From assembly GCA_019695035.1 (NCBI GenBank), contig JAIBAU010000024.1, forward strand, positions 1 to 34,392: a stretch of 34,392 nt of DNA. Direction: 5' to 3'. Both the position numbers and the translations under genes were made by a program. Below are positions 23,711-31,903 of this stretch, piece by piece. The stretch is from Caulobacteraceae bacterium. Lineage in GTDB: Bacteria; Pseudomonadota; Alphaproteobacteria; Caulobacterales; Caulobacteraceae. Numbering within the stretch: the first letter of the stretch is position 1; the number at the start of each line of letters is the position of its first letter. The notes beneath the pieces are model-generated. The model was not told the DNA's origin and ran no database searches. It worked only from the letters and a program-made list of their open reading frames with translations.

Positions 23711-24597
23711 CAGGCGGCTCCTTCCTGCTGGGCGACCCAGGCGGTCGCACAGGCCTTGCAGAGGTCGCGAATGCGGCCGATGTAGCTCTGACGCTCCGCA
23801 ACCGCGATGGCGCCTCTGGCGTCCATCAGGTTGAAAAGATGAGACGCTTTCAGGACGTGATCGTAGGCCGGCAGGACCAGGGCCTGGCCCTGCGGCCCCT
23901 TGGCGGCGAGAAGGCGGTGGACCTCCTTCTCGACGTCGGTGAACCAGCGCTGGCGCATGTCCACGTCATAGGCCTCGAAGTTGGCGGCCGATTGCTGCCG
24001 CTCGTTTTCGAGGAAGACCTCGCCATAGGTGACGCCGGCCTTGTTGAATTTCAGGTCGTAGACGTTGTCGACGCCCTGCACGTACATGCACAGACGCTCC
24101 AGGCCGTAGGTCAGTTCGCCGGCGACCGGGAAGACATCGAGCCCTCCCACCTGCTGGAAGTAGGTGTACTGGGTCACCTCCATGCCGTCGCACCAGACCT
24201 CCCAGCCGAGGCCCCAGGCGCCAACGGTGGGATTCTCCCAGTCGTCCTCGACGAAGCGGATGTCGTGCAGCATCGGATCGATGCCGATGGCCTTCAGCGA
24301 ACCGAGGTAGAGCTCCTGCAGGTTCGAGGGGTTCGGCTTCAGGATCACCTGATACTGGTAGTAGTGCTGCAGCCGGTTCGGGTTCTCCCCGTAGCGGCCG
24401 TCGGCCGGGCGCCGCGAGGGCTGCACATAGGCGCAGTTCCAGTCCTTCGGGCCCAGCGCGCGCAGGACGGTGGCCGGGTGCAGCGTGCCGGCCCCGACCT
24501 CGATGTCGTAGGGCTGCAGGATCACGCAGCCCTGCTCGCTCCAATAGTTGTGAAGCGTCAGGATGAGGTCCTGAAACGAAAGCGGCTCTGAGGACAC
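23710..24597 (-). CDS. glyQ: glycyl-tRNA synthetase alpha subunit
   Basis: A 295-residue protein of normal GlyQ length. It contains [33 protein letters not shown] and [17 protein letters not shown], the signature active-site region that activates glycine with ATP. The start is taken as GTG 24597, giving [12 protein letters not shown]; no in-frame ATG precedes it before the hairpin. No obvious Shine-Dalgarno is present, which is unusual for such a gene. A Rho-independent terminator lies about 20 nt upstream. Confidence 0.95.
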   Translation of the reverse strand: MSSEPLSFQDLILTLHNYWSEQGCVILQPYDIEVGAGTLHPATVLRALGPKDWNCAYVQPSRRPADGRYGENPNRLQHYYQYQVILKPNPSNLQELYLGSLKAIGIDPMLHDIRFVEDDWENPTVGAWGLGWEVWCDGMEVTQYTYFQQVGGLDVFPVAGELTYGLERLCMYVQGVDNVYDLKFNKAGVTYGEVFLENERQQSAANFEAYDVDMRQRWFTDVEKEVHRLLAAKGPQGQALVLPAYDHVLKASHLFNLMDARGAIAVAERQSYIGRIRDLCKACATAWVAQQEGAA

Positions 24598-24618
24598 GGG
24601 GAGGTCGTTCGCAGTTGC

Positions 24619-24653
24619 AAAAAAAGTCGGCGGACCATAGGGCCCGCCGACTT
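24619..24653 (-). terminator. strong terminator immediately upstream of glyQ (possible attenuator)
   Basis: On the minus strand AAGTCGGCGG and CCGCCGACTT form a perfect 10-bp stem with a 10-nt loop, followed by a run of T. The T-run ends 21 nt before the glyQ GTG. It lies 99 bp after the stop of the upstream small secreted gene. It is either the terminator of that gene or a leader attenuator for glyQS-ppdK. Confidence 0.88.
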
Positions 24654-24752
24654 GTGCATCAAGGCTTGCGCGGCCTGATCGACGCCGCGCCGCCCGTGGC
24701 GTCCGGCAGGCGGCTGACCGTCGGCCCGCCGCCTTCTCCGGAAGGATGGGCG

Positions 24753-25163
24753 CTAGTTGCCGGCCGGGGTCGTGTGGCGGCCGCCGTTGGAATCCGGGCC
24801 CCCGAAGCGGGCGCGGTTCTCGGGCGTGTCCGGCACCGGTCCATTGGTGACCAGCCGCGTGGTGATTTCCGGCGTGGCCGGAGCCGACGAATACATGGCC
24901 GAGGTGGACTTGTCCGACATCGGCGCGGGCTCCACGGTCGCGGGGGCGACGTAGTCGGCCGAATTGGCCGGGATCGGCACCGAGACGACCTCCCCGCCGC
25001 ACGGGCGCGGGCCGCGGTTGGCTCCGCATTCGTCGTCGGTGCGGGTGGTCGGGTCGTTGGTCGGCGGGATCGTGCTGTTCGAACGGTCCGCGGTCTGGGC
25101 CATGGCCACGCCGCACGAGAGGGCGGTGGCGGCGGTGGCGGCGAGAAGGATCTTGAGACGCAT
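24753..25163 (-). CDS. small secreted Pro/Thr-rich protein
   Basis: A 136-residue protein with a Sec signal peptide ([23 protein letters not shown]). The mature part is rich in Pro, Thr, Ser and Asn with little predicted structure, and contains two Cys ([15 protein letters not shown]) in a short loop. AAAGGA precedes the ATG. It follows ispE by 95 bp on the same strand. I do not recognise a family; a periplasmic or cell-envelope location is inferred from the signal peptide. Confidence 0.72.
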   Translation of the reverse strand: MRLKILLAATAATALSCGVAMAQTADRSNSTIPPTNDPTTRTDDECGANRGPRPCGGEVVSVPIPANSADYVAPATVEPAPMSDKSTSAMYSSAPATPEITTRLVTNGPVPDTPENRARFGGPDSNGGRHTTPAGN

Positions 25164-25258
25164 AGTTTGGAGTCCTTTCCGGAACAGGGAGGACCCCCCC
25201 GATATTTGAGTAACGCTGCGACTTAACGCAGGCGGCGCCGCTTGGTTTCCGAGTCGGA

Positions 25259-26140
25259 TCAGGGCCTTGAGCCGCCCAGGATGCAGCACCGCACCCACCA
25301 GTCGGGGTGCGCAGCCGCCAGATCGGCGGCCAGGCCGGCCGCCTCGGCGGCGCCGGCGCAGAGGGCGAAGCTGGTCGCGCCGGAACCGGACAACCGGGAC
25401 AGCAGGACGCGCGGGTCCGCCGCGAGGGCGGCCAGCGCCTCGCTCACGCTGGGGTGGTGGGCCCGCGCGGGCGCCTCCAGGTCGTTGCGGCACCAACAGA
25501 GGGCCTCGGCGAAGTCCTCCGCGCTCTCGTAGGGGCCCGCCAGCTCGCCCGGCTCCGCCCCGCCAAATCTCCCCAGCGCGTCGTAGGCGCGGAAGATCGT
25601 GGGCGTCGGACAGGGGACGCCGGGATTGACCAGAACGGCAGGCAGGTCGGGAAAGGCCGGCGGCGGTGAAAGCTGCTCGCCCCGACCTTGGGCCACAACG
25701 GCCTGCGCGCGCAGGCACATCGGCCCATCCGACGCCAGTTCCGCCATGAGGGCGTAGAGCGCCGCCTCGTCCACCCGGGGGAAAGCGGCGTCGCGCACCA
25801 GTCTCAGGGCCGAGGCCGCGTCGCTGGTGCCCCCGCCGAGGCCCGCGGCGACGGGAAGGCGCTTGTCGAGGTGCACGCGGAGCGGCGGCAGTCCGGCGCC
25901 GGCGTGCGCCGCAAGCGCCCGCACGACGCGCACCGCCAGGTTGGCCTGGGGATCGCCGACCTCGCCCGCAAAGGGCCCGTCCACCGTGAAACCGAAGGCC
26001 CGAGCCGGTTCGATGCGCACCGCGTCCCCGACGTCCCGGGCGAAGGCCGCCAGGCTGCACAGGGGGTGGAAGCCGTCCGCGCCGGGCGCGCCGACGTGAA
26101 GGTAGAGATTGACCTTGGCCGGGGCGAAGGCGGCCGTCAC
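25259..26140 (-). CDS. ispE: 4-diphosphocytidyl-2-C-methyl-D-erythritol kinase
   Basis: A 293-residue GHMP-family kinase of the MEP isoprenoid pathway. It opens [13 protein letters not shown] (the IspE N-terminal motif with the active-site Lys) and has the ATP-binding [18 protein letters not shown] and the C-terminal [14 protein letters not shown]. The usual motif 2 segment reads LASDGPMCL, where many IspE have SDVP. The start is GTG 26140, overlapping the stop of the TPR gene (GTGA). A longer ATG start at 26254 would run inside that gene and is rejected. Confidence 0.93.
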   Translation of the reverse strand: MTAAFAPAKVNLYLHVGAPGADGFHPLCSLAAFARDVGDAVRIEPARAFGFTVDGPFAGEVGDPQANLAVRVVRALAAHAGAGLPPLRVHLDKRLPVAAGLGGGTSDAASALRLVRDAAFPRVDEAALYALMAELASDGPMCLRAQAVVAQGRGEQLSPPPAFPDLPAVLVNPGVPCPTPTIFRAYDALGRFGGAEPGELAGPYESAEDFAEALCWCRNDLEAPARAHHPSVSEALAALAADPRVLLSRLSGSGATSFALCAGAAEAAGLAADLAAAHPDWWVRCCILGGSRP

Positions 26141-27843
26141 GTCGCCGGAGTCGAGGCCGTGCGGATGGCCGGGGGCGGCAGGCCCTCCCGCAGCTTCCTC
26201 TCCGCGCGCGCCTTCTGTTCGTCCGTGGGCTCCAGGCTCAGCACGCGACGCCACTGGAAGTTCGCCTCGTTCCTGCGCCCGACCATCCAGTAGGCGTCGC
26301 CCAGGTGGTCGTTGACCTCGGGATCGGCCGGCGTGAGCAGCACCGCGCTCTCAAGCAGGGTGACCGCCTCATCGTATTGACCGAGCTTGAAATGGGCCCA
26401 GGCGAGGGAGTCCTGGATGGCGCCCGAGCGCGGCTGGCCAGCGGCGGCCCGCTCGACCAGGGCCATGCCTTCCTGGATCTTCTCCCCTCGGTCGATCCAG
26501 GCGTAGCCGAGATAGTTCAGCGTTTCGGCCTGGTTGGGCGACAGCTCTAGGGCCCGGGTCAGGTCCGCCTCGGCCTCCGGCCAGCGGCCGAGCCGGTCCA
26601 GCGAGATGGCCCGCATGTAGCGAGGCCGCCAGTCCACGTCGCGCGCCTCGATCAGGCGGGTGAGCACGGCGAGGGCTTCCTCGTCATGATGGCCCGCGCG
26701 GAGCATGTCGGCGTAGGTCAGCTGGGCGCGGACGTTGGCCGGCCGGGCGTGGGCGTCCTCGGCCGCAAGCCTCAGCGCCTCGTCAGCCAGCCGCTCGGCC
26801 TGCAGGCTGTAGATCAGCTTGGTGCGCGCCTCGTCGTAATAGATCGAGGCCGACGTCACCCTGGCCCAGGCTTCACGCGCCTCGGCGTCGTCCTTCTGCC
26901 GCGCGAGCGCGTCGCCGACCACGATCCAGCCCCGGTCGAGGGTCGGGTCGAGGTGCAGCGCCAGGCGCATGTAGATCATCGAAAGCTCGACCTGCCGGTT
27001 CGCGCTCATGGCCTCGGCGGCAAACTGGAGCGCCTTGGCGCCGCCCTGGGCGAGAGTCGGCAGACGCGGCGGGGGCAGCCGGCGCTGGGCCCGGTCACGC
27101 TGGGCGGTGAGCTCGAAGTCGTCCGGGCTTTCGGCCAGTCCCTTGTCGTAGAGCGCAATGGCCTCGGCGCGGCGGCCGCGGCGCTCCAGGAAATCGCCGT
27201 ACATCGGGAGGAACAGGACCGAGGCCACGGGATCCTCGGCCAGGGCCCGGTAGATGGCTTCGGCGTCGTCGGGCTTCTTGCGGATCTCCAGCAGCTGGGC
27301 GCGGGCGAAGGCGCCGAACAGCTTGGCGAACTTCTCGCCGTCGTTCTCCGGCTCGCCGAGGGCGGCGTTCCAGTCGCCGGCCTGGGCCTGGGCCCACGGA
27401 CGCAGCAGGGCCGCGGCGGTGCGGTGCGGAAACTGCATGTCGGTGAGACGCTGCACGGCGTCGCCCCCGCGGTTCTGCGACAGGGCCTCGACCGCCTGCA
27501 CCAGCCGCCCCAGGCTCTCCAGCGAAGGCTGGTCAGGGTCGGCCGCGGGCGCCAGCCGGGAGGCGGCCTCCACGTCGCCGGCGTAGAGGGCGGCGGTGAA
27601 GGCGCGCTGGCGCAGTCGCGCATTGTCGGGCACCTGCCCGGCGACTTCCTCGAGGCGCTGGGCGGCCTCCTCGCTGTCGCCCTTGTGAAGAGCCGCGCGG
27701 CCGGCGACGTAGGAGCCGTAGACGGTGTGCTCGTCGATCGACTGGCCTTGGGTGTAGTCGCCGGTCGTCTGGGCATGCAGCGGGGCGGCGACCGCGAACG
27801 CAGCCGCCAGCGCGGCCATCGAGGCGGAAATCCTGAAACGCAT
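26137..27843 (-). CDS. exported tetratricopeptide-repeat protein
   Basis: A 568-residue protein with a Sec signal peptide (MRFRISASMAALAAAFAVAAPLHAQ). The rest is almost wholly TPR-type helical pairs, clearest near residues 360-540 (ADMLRAGHHDEEALAVLTRL, ALELSPNQAETLNYLGYAW, AWAHFKLGQYDEAVTLLESA, NDHLGDAYWMVGRRNEA). It probably acts as a periplasmic or outer-membrane scaffold. It lies 18 bp after the ETF-QO gene and overlaps the ispE start, a unit that appears conserved in this family (from memory). Binding partners are unknown. Confidence 0.88.
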   Translation of the reverse strand: MRFRISASMAALAAAFAVAAPLHAQTTGDYTQGQSIDEHTVYGSYVAGRAALHKGDSEEAAQRLEEVAGQVPDNARLRQRAFTAALYAGDVEAASRLAPAADPDQPSLESLGRLVQAVEALSQNRGGDAVQRLTDMQFPHRTAAALLRPWAQAQAGDWNAALGEPENDGEKFAKLFGAFARAQLLEIRKKPDDAEAIYRALAEDPVASVLFLPMYGDFLERRGRRAEAIALYDKGLAESPDDFELTAQRDRAQRRLPPPRLPTLAQGGAKALQFAAEAMSANRQVELSMIYMRLALHLDPTLDRGWIVVGDALARQKDDAEAREAWARVTSASIYYDEARTKLIYSLQAERLADEALRLAAEDAHARPANVRAQLTYADMLRAGHHDEEALAVLTRLIEARDVDWRPRYMRAISLDRLGRWPEAEADLTRALELSPNQAETLNYLGYAWIDRGEKIQEGMALVERAAAGQPRSGAIQDSLAWAHFKLGQYDEAVTLLESAVLLTPADPEVNDHLGDAYWMVGRRNEANFQWRRVLSLEPTDEQKARAERKLREGLPPPAIRTASTPAT

Positions 27844-27861
27844 GGGGTCTACCGCCTCGGG

Positions 27862-29568
27862 CTACATGTTCGGATAGTTCGGGCCCCCGCCCCCCTCGGG
27901 CGTGGTCCAGACGATATTCTGCGACGGATCCTTAATGTCGCAGGTCTTACAGTGGACGCAGTTTTGGGCGTTAATTTGGAAGCGCGGGTTGCTTCCGTCC
28001 TCGTCCCTCAACACCTCGTAGACGCCCGCCGGGCAGTAGCGCTGCGCCGGCTCTGCGAACTCGGGCAGGTTCACCCGGATCGGGATCGTCGGATCGATCA
28101 ACCGGAGGTGGCTAGGCTGGTCTTCCTCGTGGTTGGTGTTGGAGAGGAACACCGAACTCAGCTTGTCAAACGAGATCACCCCGTCCGGCTTGGGGTAGGC
28201 GATCGGCTTGTAGTCGCGTGCCCGGCCGGTGGATGCGGCGTCGGTCTTGCCGTGACGAAGGGTGCCGAACAACGAGAACCCGCCGAGCATCGACGCGGTC
28301 ATCATGTCGATCCCGCCCAGGATGGTGCCGAGGAAGTTGCCGAACCGCGCCAGCATCGGCTTCACGTTGCGGACCGGCGCCAGGTCCTTCCAGATCTTCG
28401 AGCCCTTGAAGGCCGCCTGATAGGCGTCCAGCCGGTCCCCTGCCCGCCCTTCGCCAAGGGCGGCGAAGGCGGCGTCGGCGGCCATCTTGCCGGAACGGAT
28501 GGCGTTGTGGCTGCCCTTGATGCGCGGGACGTTCACGAAGCCGGCGCTGTCGCCGATCAGCACTCCGCCGGGGAACACCAGCCGGGGCACCGACTGCAGC
28601 CCGCCCTCGACGATGGCGCGGGCGCCGTAGGCGATGCGGCGGCCGCCCTCGAGGTGCTCCCGGACGGCCGGGTGAGTCTTGAAGCGCTGGAACTCGTCGA
28701 AGGGCGACAGATACGGGTTCTTGTAGTTCAGGTGCACTACGAAGCCGACCGACACGTAGTGGTCGCCGAAGTGGTACAGCCAGGATCCCCCGCCCGTGGC
28801 GTTGTCGAGCGGCCAGCCCATGGTGTGCTGCACCAGCCCCGGCTGGAACTTCTCGGGCGGCACCTGCCACAGTTCCTTGACGCCGATGCCGAACTTCTGC
28901 GGCTCGCTCTCGTCGTCCAACTCGAACTGCGCGATGAGGGTCTTGGCCAGCGAACCCCTGACCCCTTCGCCGATCATCACGTACTTGCCGTGCAGCTCGA
29001 TGCCCGGTTGGTAGTCGGGCTTGTGCTGGCCGTCGCGGCCGACGCCGAAGACCCCCGCGACCACGCCCTTCACCTCGCCGCTGTCGCCGAACACCACCTG
29101 TGAAGCGGCCATGCCCGGATAGATTTCGACGCCCAGACCCTCGGCCTGTTCCGCCATCCAGCGACACAGGTTCCCCAGCGAGCCAATGTAGCAGCCGTGG
29201 TTCTTCATGAAGCCCGGCTGCGGCAGCCAGCCGATGTCGGCCTGGCCTTGCGGCCCCAGCACCAGGAAACGGTCCCGCGTCACCGGCGTCTCCAGCGGCG
29301 CTCCCATCGCCTTCCAGTCGGGGAAGAGTTCGGCGAGTCCGGACGGGTCGAACACCGCCCCCGAGAGGATGTGCGCCCCGACCTCCGAGCCCTTCTCGAG
29401 CACGGCCACGGAGACCTCGCGCCCGGCCTCGGCGGCCAGCTGCTTGAGGCGGATGGCCGCGCTCAGCCCGGCCGGGCCGGCGCCAACGATGACGACATCA
29501 TATTCCATCGCCTCGCGCGCTTCCTCGGCCGGAGCGGTTTGGGTCTCGGGGGTCAGGCCGTCTGCCAT
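27862..29568 (-). CDS. electron transfer flavoprotein-ubiquinone oxidoreductase
   Basis: A 568-residue membrane-associated flavoprotein that passes electrons from ETF (fed by acyl-CoA dehydrogenases) to ubiquinone. VVIVGAGPAGLSAAIRLKQ (residues about 24-42) is the FAD site. The C-terminal [4Fe-4S] domain has CPAGVYEVL and NCVHCKTCDIKDPSQNI, with all four Cys. GGCLVGDSAGF-like VLIGDSAGFVNVPRIKG is present. Length is normal for the family. It heads the minus-strand run etfQO-TPR-ispE and has a plausible sigma-70 promoter upstream. Confidence 0.96.
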   Translation of the reverse strand: MADGLTPETQTAPAEEAREAMEYDVVIVGAGPAGLSAAIRLKQLAAEAGREVSVAVLEKGSEVGAHILSGAVFDPSGLAELFPDWKAMGAPLETPVTRDRFLVLGPQGQADIGWLPQPGFMKNHGCYIGSLGNLCRWMAEQAEGLGVEIYPGMAASQVVFGDSGEVKGVVAGVFGVGRDGQHKPDYQPGIELHGKYVMIGEGVRGSLAKTLIAQFELDDESEPQKFGIGVKELWQVPPEKFQPGLVQHTMGWPLDNATGGGSWLYHFGDHYVSVGFVVHLNYKNPYLSPFDEFQRFKTHPAVREHLEGGRRIAYGARAIVEGGLQSVPRLVFPGGVLIGDSAGFVNVPRIKGSHNAIRSGKMAADAAFAALGEGRAGDRLDAYQAAFKGSKIWKDLAPVRNVKPMLARFGNFLGTILGGIDMMTASMLGGFSLFGTLRHGKTDAASTGRARDYKPIAYPKPDGVISFDKLSSVFLSNTNHEEDQPSHLRLIDPTIPIRVNLPEFAEPAQRYCPAGVYEVLRDEDGSNPRFQINAQNCVHCKTCDIKDPSQNIVWTTPEGGGGPNYPNM

Positions 29569-29608
29569 GGTCTCGAATCCTTGTGGCGCAAGCGGGCGCC
29601 CGCCCCGG

Positions 29609-29638
29609 TATATCCGAATGTGACGTTGCGGCGGTCAA
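29609..29638 (-). promoter_or_regulatory. possible sigma-70 promoter for the ETF-QO gene
   Basis: On the minus strand TTGACC (29638-29633) is followed after 18 bp by GATATA (29614-29609). The -35 is good and the -10 only fair. A start near 29602 would give a leader of about 34 nt. The remaining 29639-29764 holds nothing else I can identify. Confidence 0.35.
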
Positions 29639-29764
29639 CGGAATTCGCGCGCCTTGCTCGAACGACCTCCACCGCCCAGACCTGGGGCGCCCTCTCCGCC
29701 AGGCCTCAGGTCAGCGCCACCCTTGGGGGATGGTGGATCGGCAGACGGCGGCCGGCCCGTTGTC

Positions 29765-31180
29765 TCAGCCCCTCGTGAATTGGGCGGCCTCGAGACACGC
29801 GACAGCCTGAAGGGCGACAGTCCTTGATCGCGGGGTCGCCTCGAGCGGAGCGATGGCGCGTATCGCCGCCAGGCCCTCCCCAATCGTTGACCTCAGCTCG
29901 TCGAGTATGGTCGAGCGCGCTCGATGGGACGGCTCCGAGAGCAAGCGCAGCAATGTCGCAGGTGCGCGCAGGCCAAAAAGCGCCAATTGGATTCGTAGCG
30001 ATGCCGTGTCCTCCGCGCTCATGGGTTCGGTGGGAGCGGCCTCACGCAGCTGCCGCAGTTTAGCCATCTGGCGGCGCTGCGAGGCCAGGTACTCGGCGGC
30101 GGCCCAGCCAAGTTCTGACGGAGGTTCACGATCGGCAACCGCAGGAGTCCACTGCTCCAGCAGAGGCAGCGTCCTGCCGAGCTGGCCTAAATACTCTCCC
30201 AGTATCCGGCGAAGCGACCATCGCACGGACAGTGTTCGACGGGTCTCCCAGACGGGTGTTTCGACAGTCACGGAGGTGGCGCCGAACCGGTCCGCATACT
30301 CCATGCTGGAGCCACCCACCGGCCAGACTGATCCTGGATCTGTGACTCCATGCTCCAGCGCCTCGCGGATCAGCTTTTCCGGACGCGGAGCCTCGAAGAC
30401 GCCCCTGGATAACGGCGCGAGTTCTGCAAGGGGCTCGCCGATCGCGCTGACAGGAATTCGTAGTTCTTCGGAACGCGCGCGAAGCTTCGCTTCGAACGCC
30501 GGCATGGCCCTTGAGAGAATGAAAAATGCACCGCCGAAATCACAGCTGTGAAGCGGGCAGAGAAGGCTTGGCCGCCCCAGGTCAAGGGCGGTCTGGAAGG
30601 CCAGGTTCTCGGGCGTGCTCGCTGAGAATTCATAGGTCCCTGCCTTCAGGGCGAAGCTGTAGTCTGGCTGCCGGCTCAGAGCGGGGCGAAAGAAGTGGCG
30701 CAGATACGCACTTGGCGTGGGAGCACGGGCGAACCATCCCTCATTCAAAAGGAAGCCGTCGGGGTCCACAGGGCTTACAAAGCGCCAGGTCATGTCCAGG
30801 CTGCGGCGCAATCCGTCATTCTCTGCCAACTCGTGCATCAACAGGTCCGCGACGAGGCAGCCGGTCGGTTCGTTCGCATGAATGCCGGCGACGATCAGCG
30901 CCGAGCGCCCTCCGCCCGCCAAGGTCACCATTTCGATGGGACGTCCGTTCCGGCTCCTTCCGACGACCTCTCGGGAAAGCAGTCCGGGAAATCGAGCCAG
31001 TAGGCGTTCTGTTCGAACGTGCACCGTTTTCAGGCCGACGAAATCAGGGATTCTCGCCGCTCTGAGAAGGATGCGGGACACGTCGATTTCAGGGGTGGAA
31101 CTTGCTGAGGATGGAGCGCAGCTTAACCCCATGGCTCCCGCAGCCCCCAGGACCGTGCGTCTGCTCAGCGTACTCGGCAT
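29765..31180 (-). CDS. exported M14-like zinc carboxypeptidase
   Basis: A 471-residue protein. The N-terminus (MPSTLSRRTVLGAAGAMGLSC) has an RR motif and hydrophobic stretch, so export via Tat is likely, with a Cys that could be lipidated. GIHANEPTG (residues about 96-104) is the HxxE zinc motif of the M14 family. PLHSCDFGG (near 207) supplies the third ligand His. VTVETPVW (near 305) holds a candidate catalytic Glu. The C-terminal 150 residues are helical with no recognised domain. It is divergent from the TetR gene across 62 bp. Base composition is lower in G+C than in the core genes to its left. Confidence 0.8.
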   Translation of the reverse strand: MPSTLSRRTVLGAAGAMGLSCAPSSASSTPEIDVSRILLRAARIPDFVGLKTVHVRTERLLARFPGLLSREVVGRSRNGRPIEMVTLAGGGRSALIVAGIHANEPTGCLVADLLMHELAENDGLRRSLDMTWRFVSPVDPDGFLLNEGWFARAPTPSAYLRHFFRPALSRQPDYSFALKAGTYEFSASTPENLAFQTALDLGRPSLLCPLHSCDFGGAFFILSRAMPAFEAKLRARSEELRIPVSAIGEPLAELAPLSRGVFEAPRPEKLIREALEHGVTDPGSVWPVGGSSMEYADRFGATSVTVETPVWETRRTLSVRWSLRRILGEYLGQLGRTLPLLEQWTPAVADREPPSELGWAAAEYLASQRRQMAKLRQLREAAPTEPMSAEDTASLRIQLALFGLRAPATLLRLLSEPSHRARSTILDELRSTIGEGLAAIRAIAPLEATPRSRTVALQAVACLEAAQFTRG

Positions 31181-31197
31181 CTGGAAACAGAGAGATT

Positions 31198-31219
31198 AGT
31201 CGCTTTATAGAGTCAAGCG
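31198..31219. promoter_or_regulatory. candidate TetR operator
   Basis: CGCTT (31201-31205) and AAGCG (31215-31219) flank a 9-nt spacer containing TATAGAGTC. AGTC also repeats directly at 31198-31201 and 31211-31214. The 62-bp divergent region between the peptidase and TetR genes is a natural site for autoregulation. Arms are short, so this is tentative. Confidence 0.35.
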
Positions 31220-31242
31220 CGGACGCGGCTTAAGGGTACAGG

Positions 31243-31848
31243 ATGCCGAAGCGAGACACGAAGTACATGGCTGCGCGTCGCGAAGAGATCGTGGACGCGG
31301 CGCTGGCCATCCTGATTCGCGACGGCGCCGCCGCGTTGTCCACGCCGGCGCTCTGCCGCGAAGCCGGGATTTCTACGGGTGCGCTCTACACGCACTTCCA
31401 AAGCAAGAACGACGTCATAGGGGCGCTGGCGGACCGCACGGCTCGCAGCCGCCGGGAGGAGTATGACTTTCATGACGCCGGAGAGTTGCGCGCCTCCATG
31501 GCGAAGCTCGCCCGGCTCCAAGGCCACCCGCTGGAGGTCCAGAAGGCTCGCGCGGACTTGGAAATCCTTCTGTCCGACCCTGACGATGAGCGCATCAGAT
31601 CGGCCTTCCGCGAGTATGCTGAAGCGCGGGACCTCGAACGAGGGCTGGCGCGGCTGGTGAGAGTTGGAGAATTGCCAAGCGATCTGGATCCGGCCGCAGC
31701 TTCCCTCGCGATCAGCGGACTTGTCTTGGGGCTCCGCATCCTGGCCCTGATGGGCGCGCGCGAAGACGCCCCCTTCGATGCCGCCATGGAACTGCTGGCC
31801 CGATCCATCCTGACCACGGACGCAGAGGGCGGCTCGACGGGTTCTTGA
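31243..31848 (+). CDS. TetR-family transcriptional regulator
   Basis: A 201-residue regulator. The N-terminal HTH is clear: MAARREEIVDAALAILIRDG, then LSTPALCREAGISTGALYTHF (residues about 31-51). The C-terminal two thirds are helical ligand-binding and dimer segments with no recognisable ligand signature. It sits between a divergent exported peptidase and a codirectional TonB receptor 55 bp downstream, so control of both neighbours is likely. AAGGGTACAGG precedes the ATG. Confidence 0.92.
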   Translation: MPKRDTKYMAARREEIVDAALAILIRDGAAALSTPALCREAGISTGALYTHFQSKNDVIGALADRTARSRREEYDFHDAGELRASMAKLARLQGHPLEVQKARADLEILLSDPDDERIRSAFREYAEARDLERGLARLVRVGELPSDLDPAAASLAISGLVLGLRILALMGAREDAPFDAAMELLARSILTTDAEGGSTGS

Positions 31849-31852
31849 CTCC

Positions 31853-31878
31853 TAAAAAAGAATGTCCTCTCTTTTTTA
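31853..31878. promoter_or_regulatory. A/T-tract inverted repeat before the TonB receptor gene
   Basis: TAAAAAAGA (31853-31861) and TCTTTTTTA (31870-31878) are perfect 9-bp arms around an 8-nt spacer. It lies between the tetR stop (31848) and the receptor ATG (31904). It may be a TetR operator, or a tetR terminator whose 3' arm supplies the T-run. Six-A and six-T tracts are rare in this genome. Confidence 0.6.
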
Positions 31879-31903
31879 AGAAGGGATCGAAGGGAGGGAA
31901 TCC

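Noticed and set aside
24558..24659. A 33-codon minus-strand leader peptide overlapping the glyQ start
   Set aside because: It contains a single Gly codon and no Gly run, so classic ribosome-mediated attenuation by glycyl-tRNA is not supported.
24598..24752. A T-box riboswitch for glyQS
   Set aside because: I see no conserved T-box sequence or specifier stem, and T-boxes are not typical of Alphaproteobacteria.
26141..26254. A longer IspE N-terminus from ATG 26254
   Set aside because: The extra 38 residues lie inside the TPR gene in another frame. GTG 26140 gives the canonical IspE N-terminus and a GTGA overlap.
26686..29103. An 805-codon plus-strand open frame
   Set aside because: It is the antisense shadow of the TPR and ETF-QO genes, both of which have secure family identity. 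Long antisense frames are expected at this G+C.
31849..31903. A Fur box before the TonB receptor gene
   Set aside because: No GATAATGAT-like repeat is present; the AT-rich repeat there is A-tract/T-tract only.
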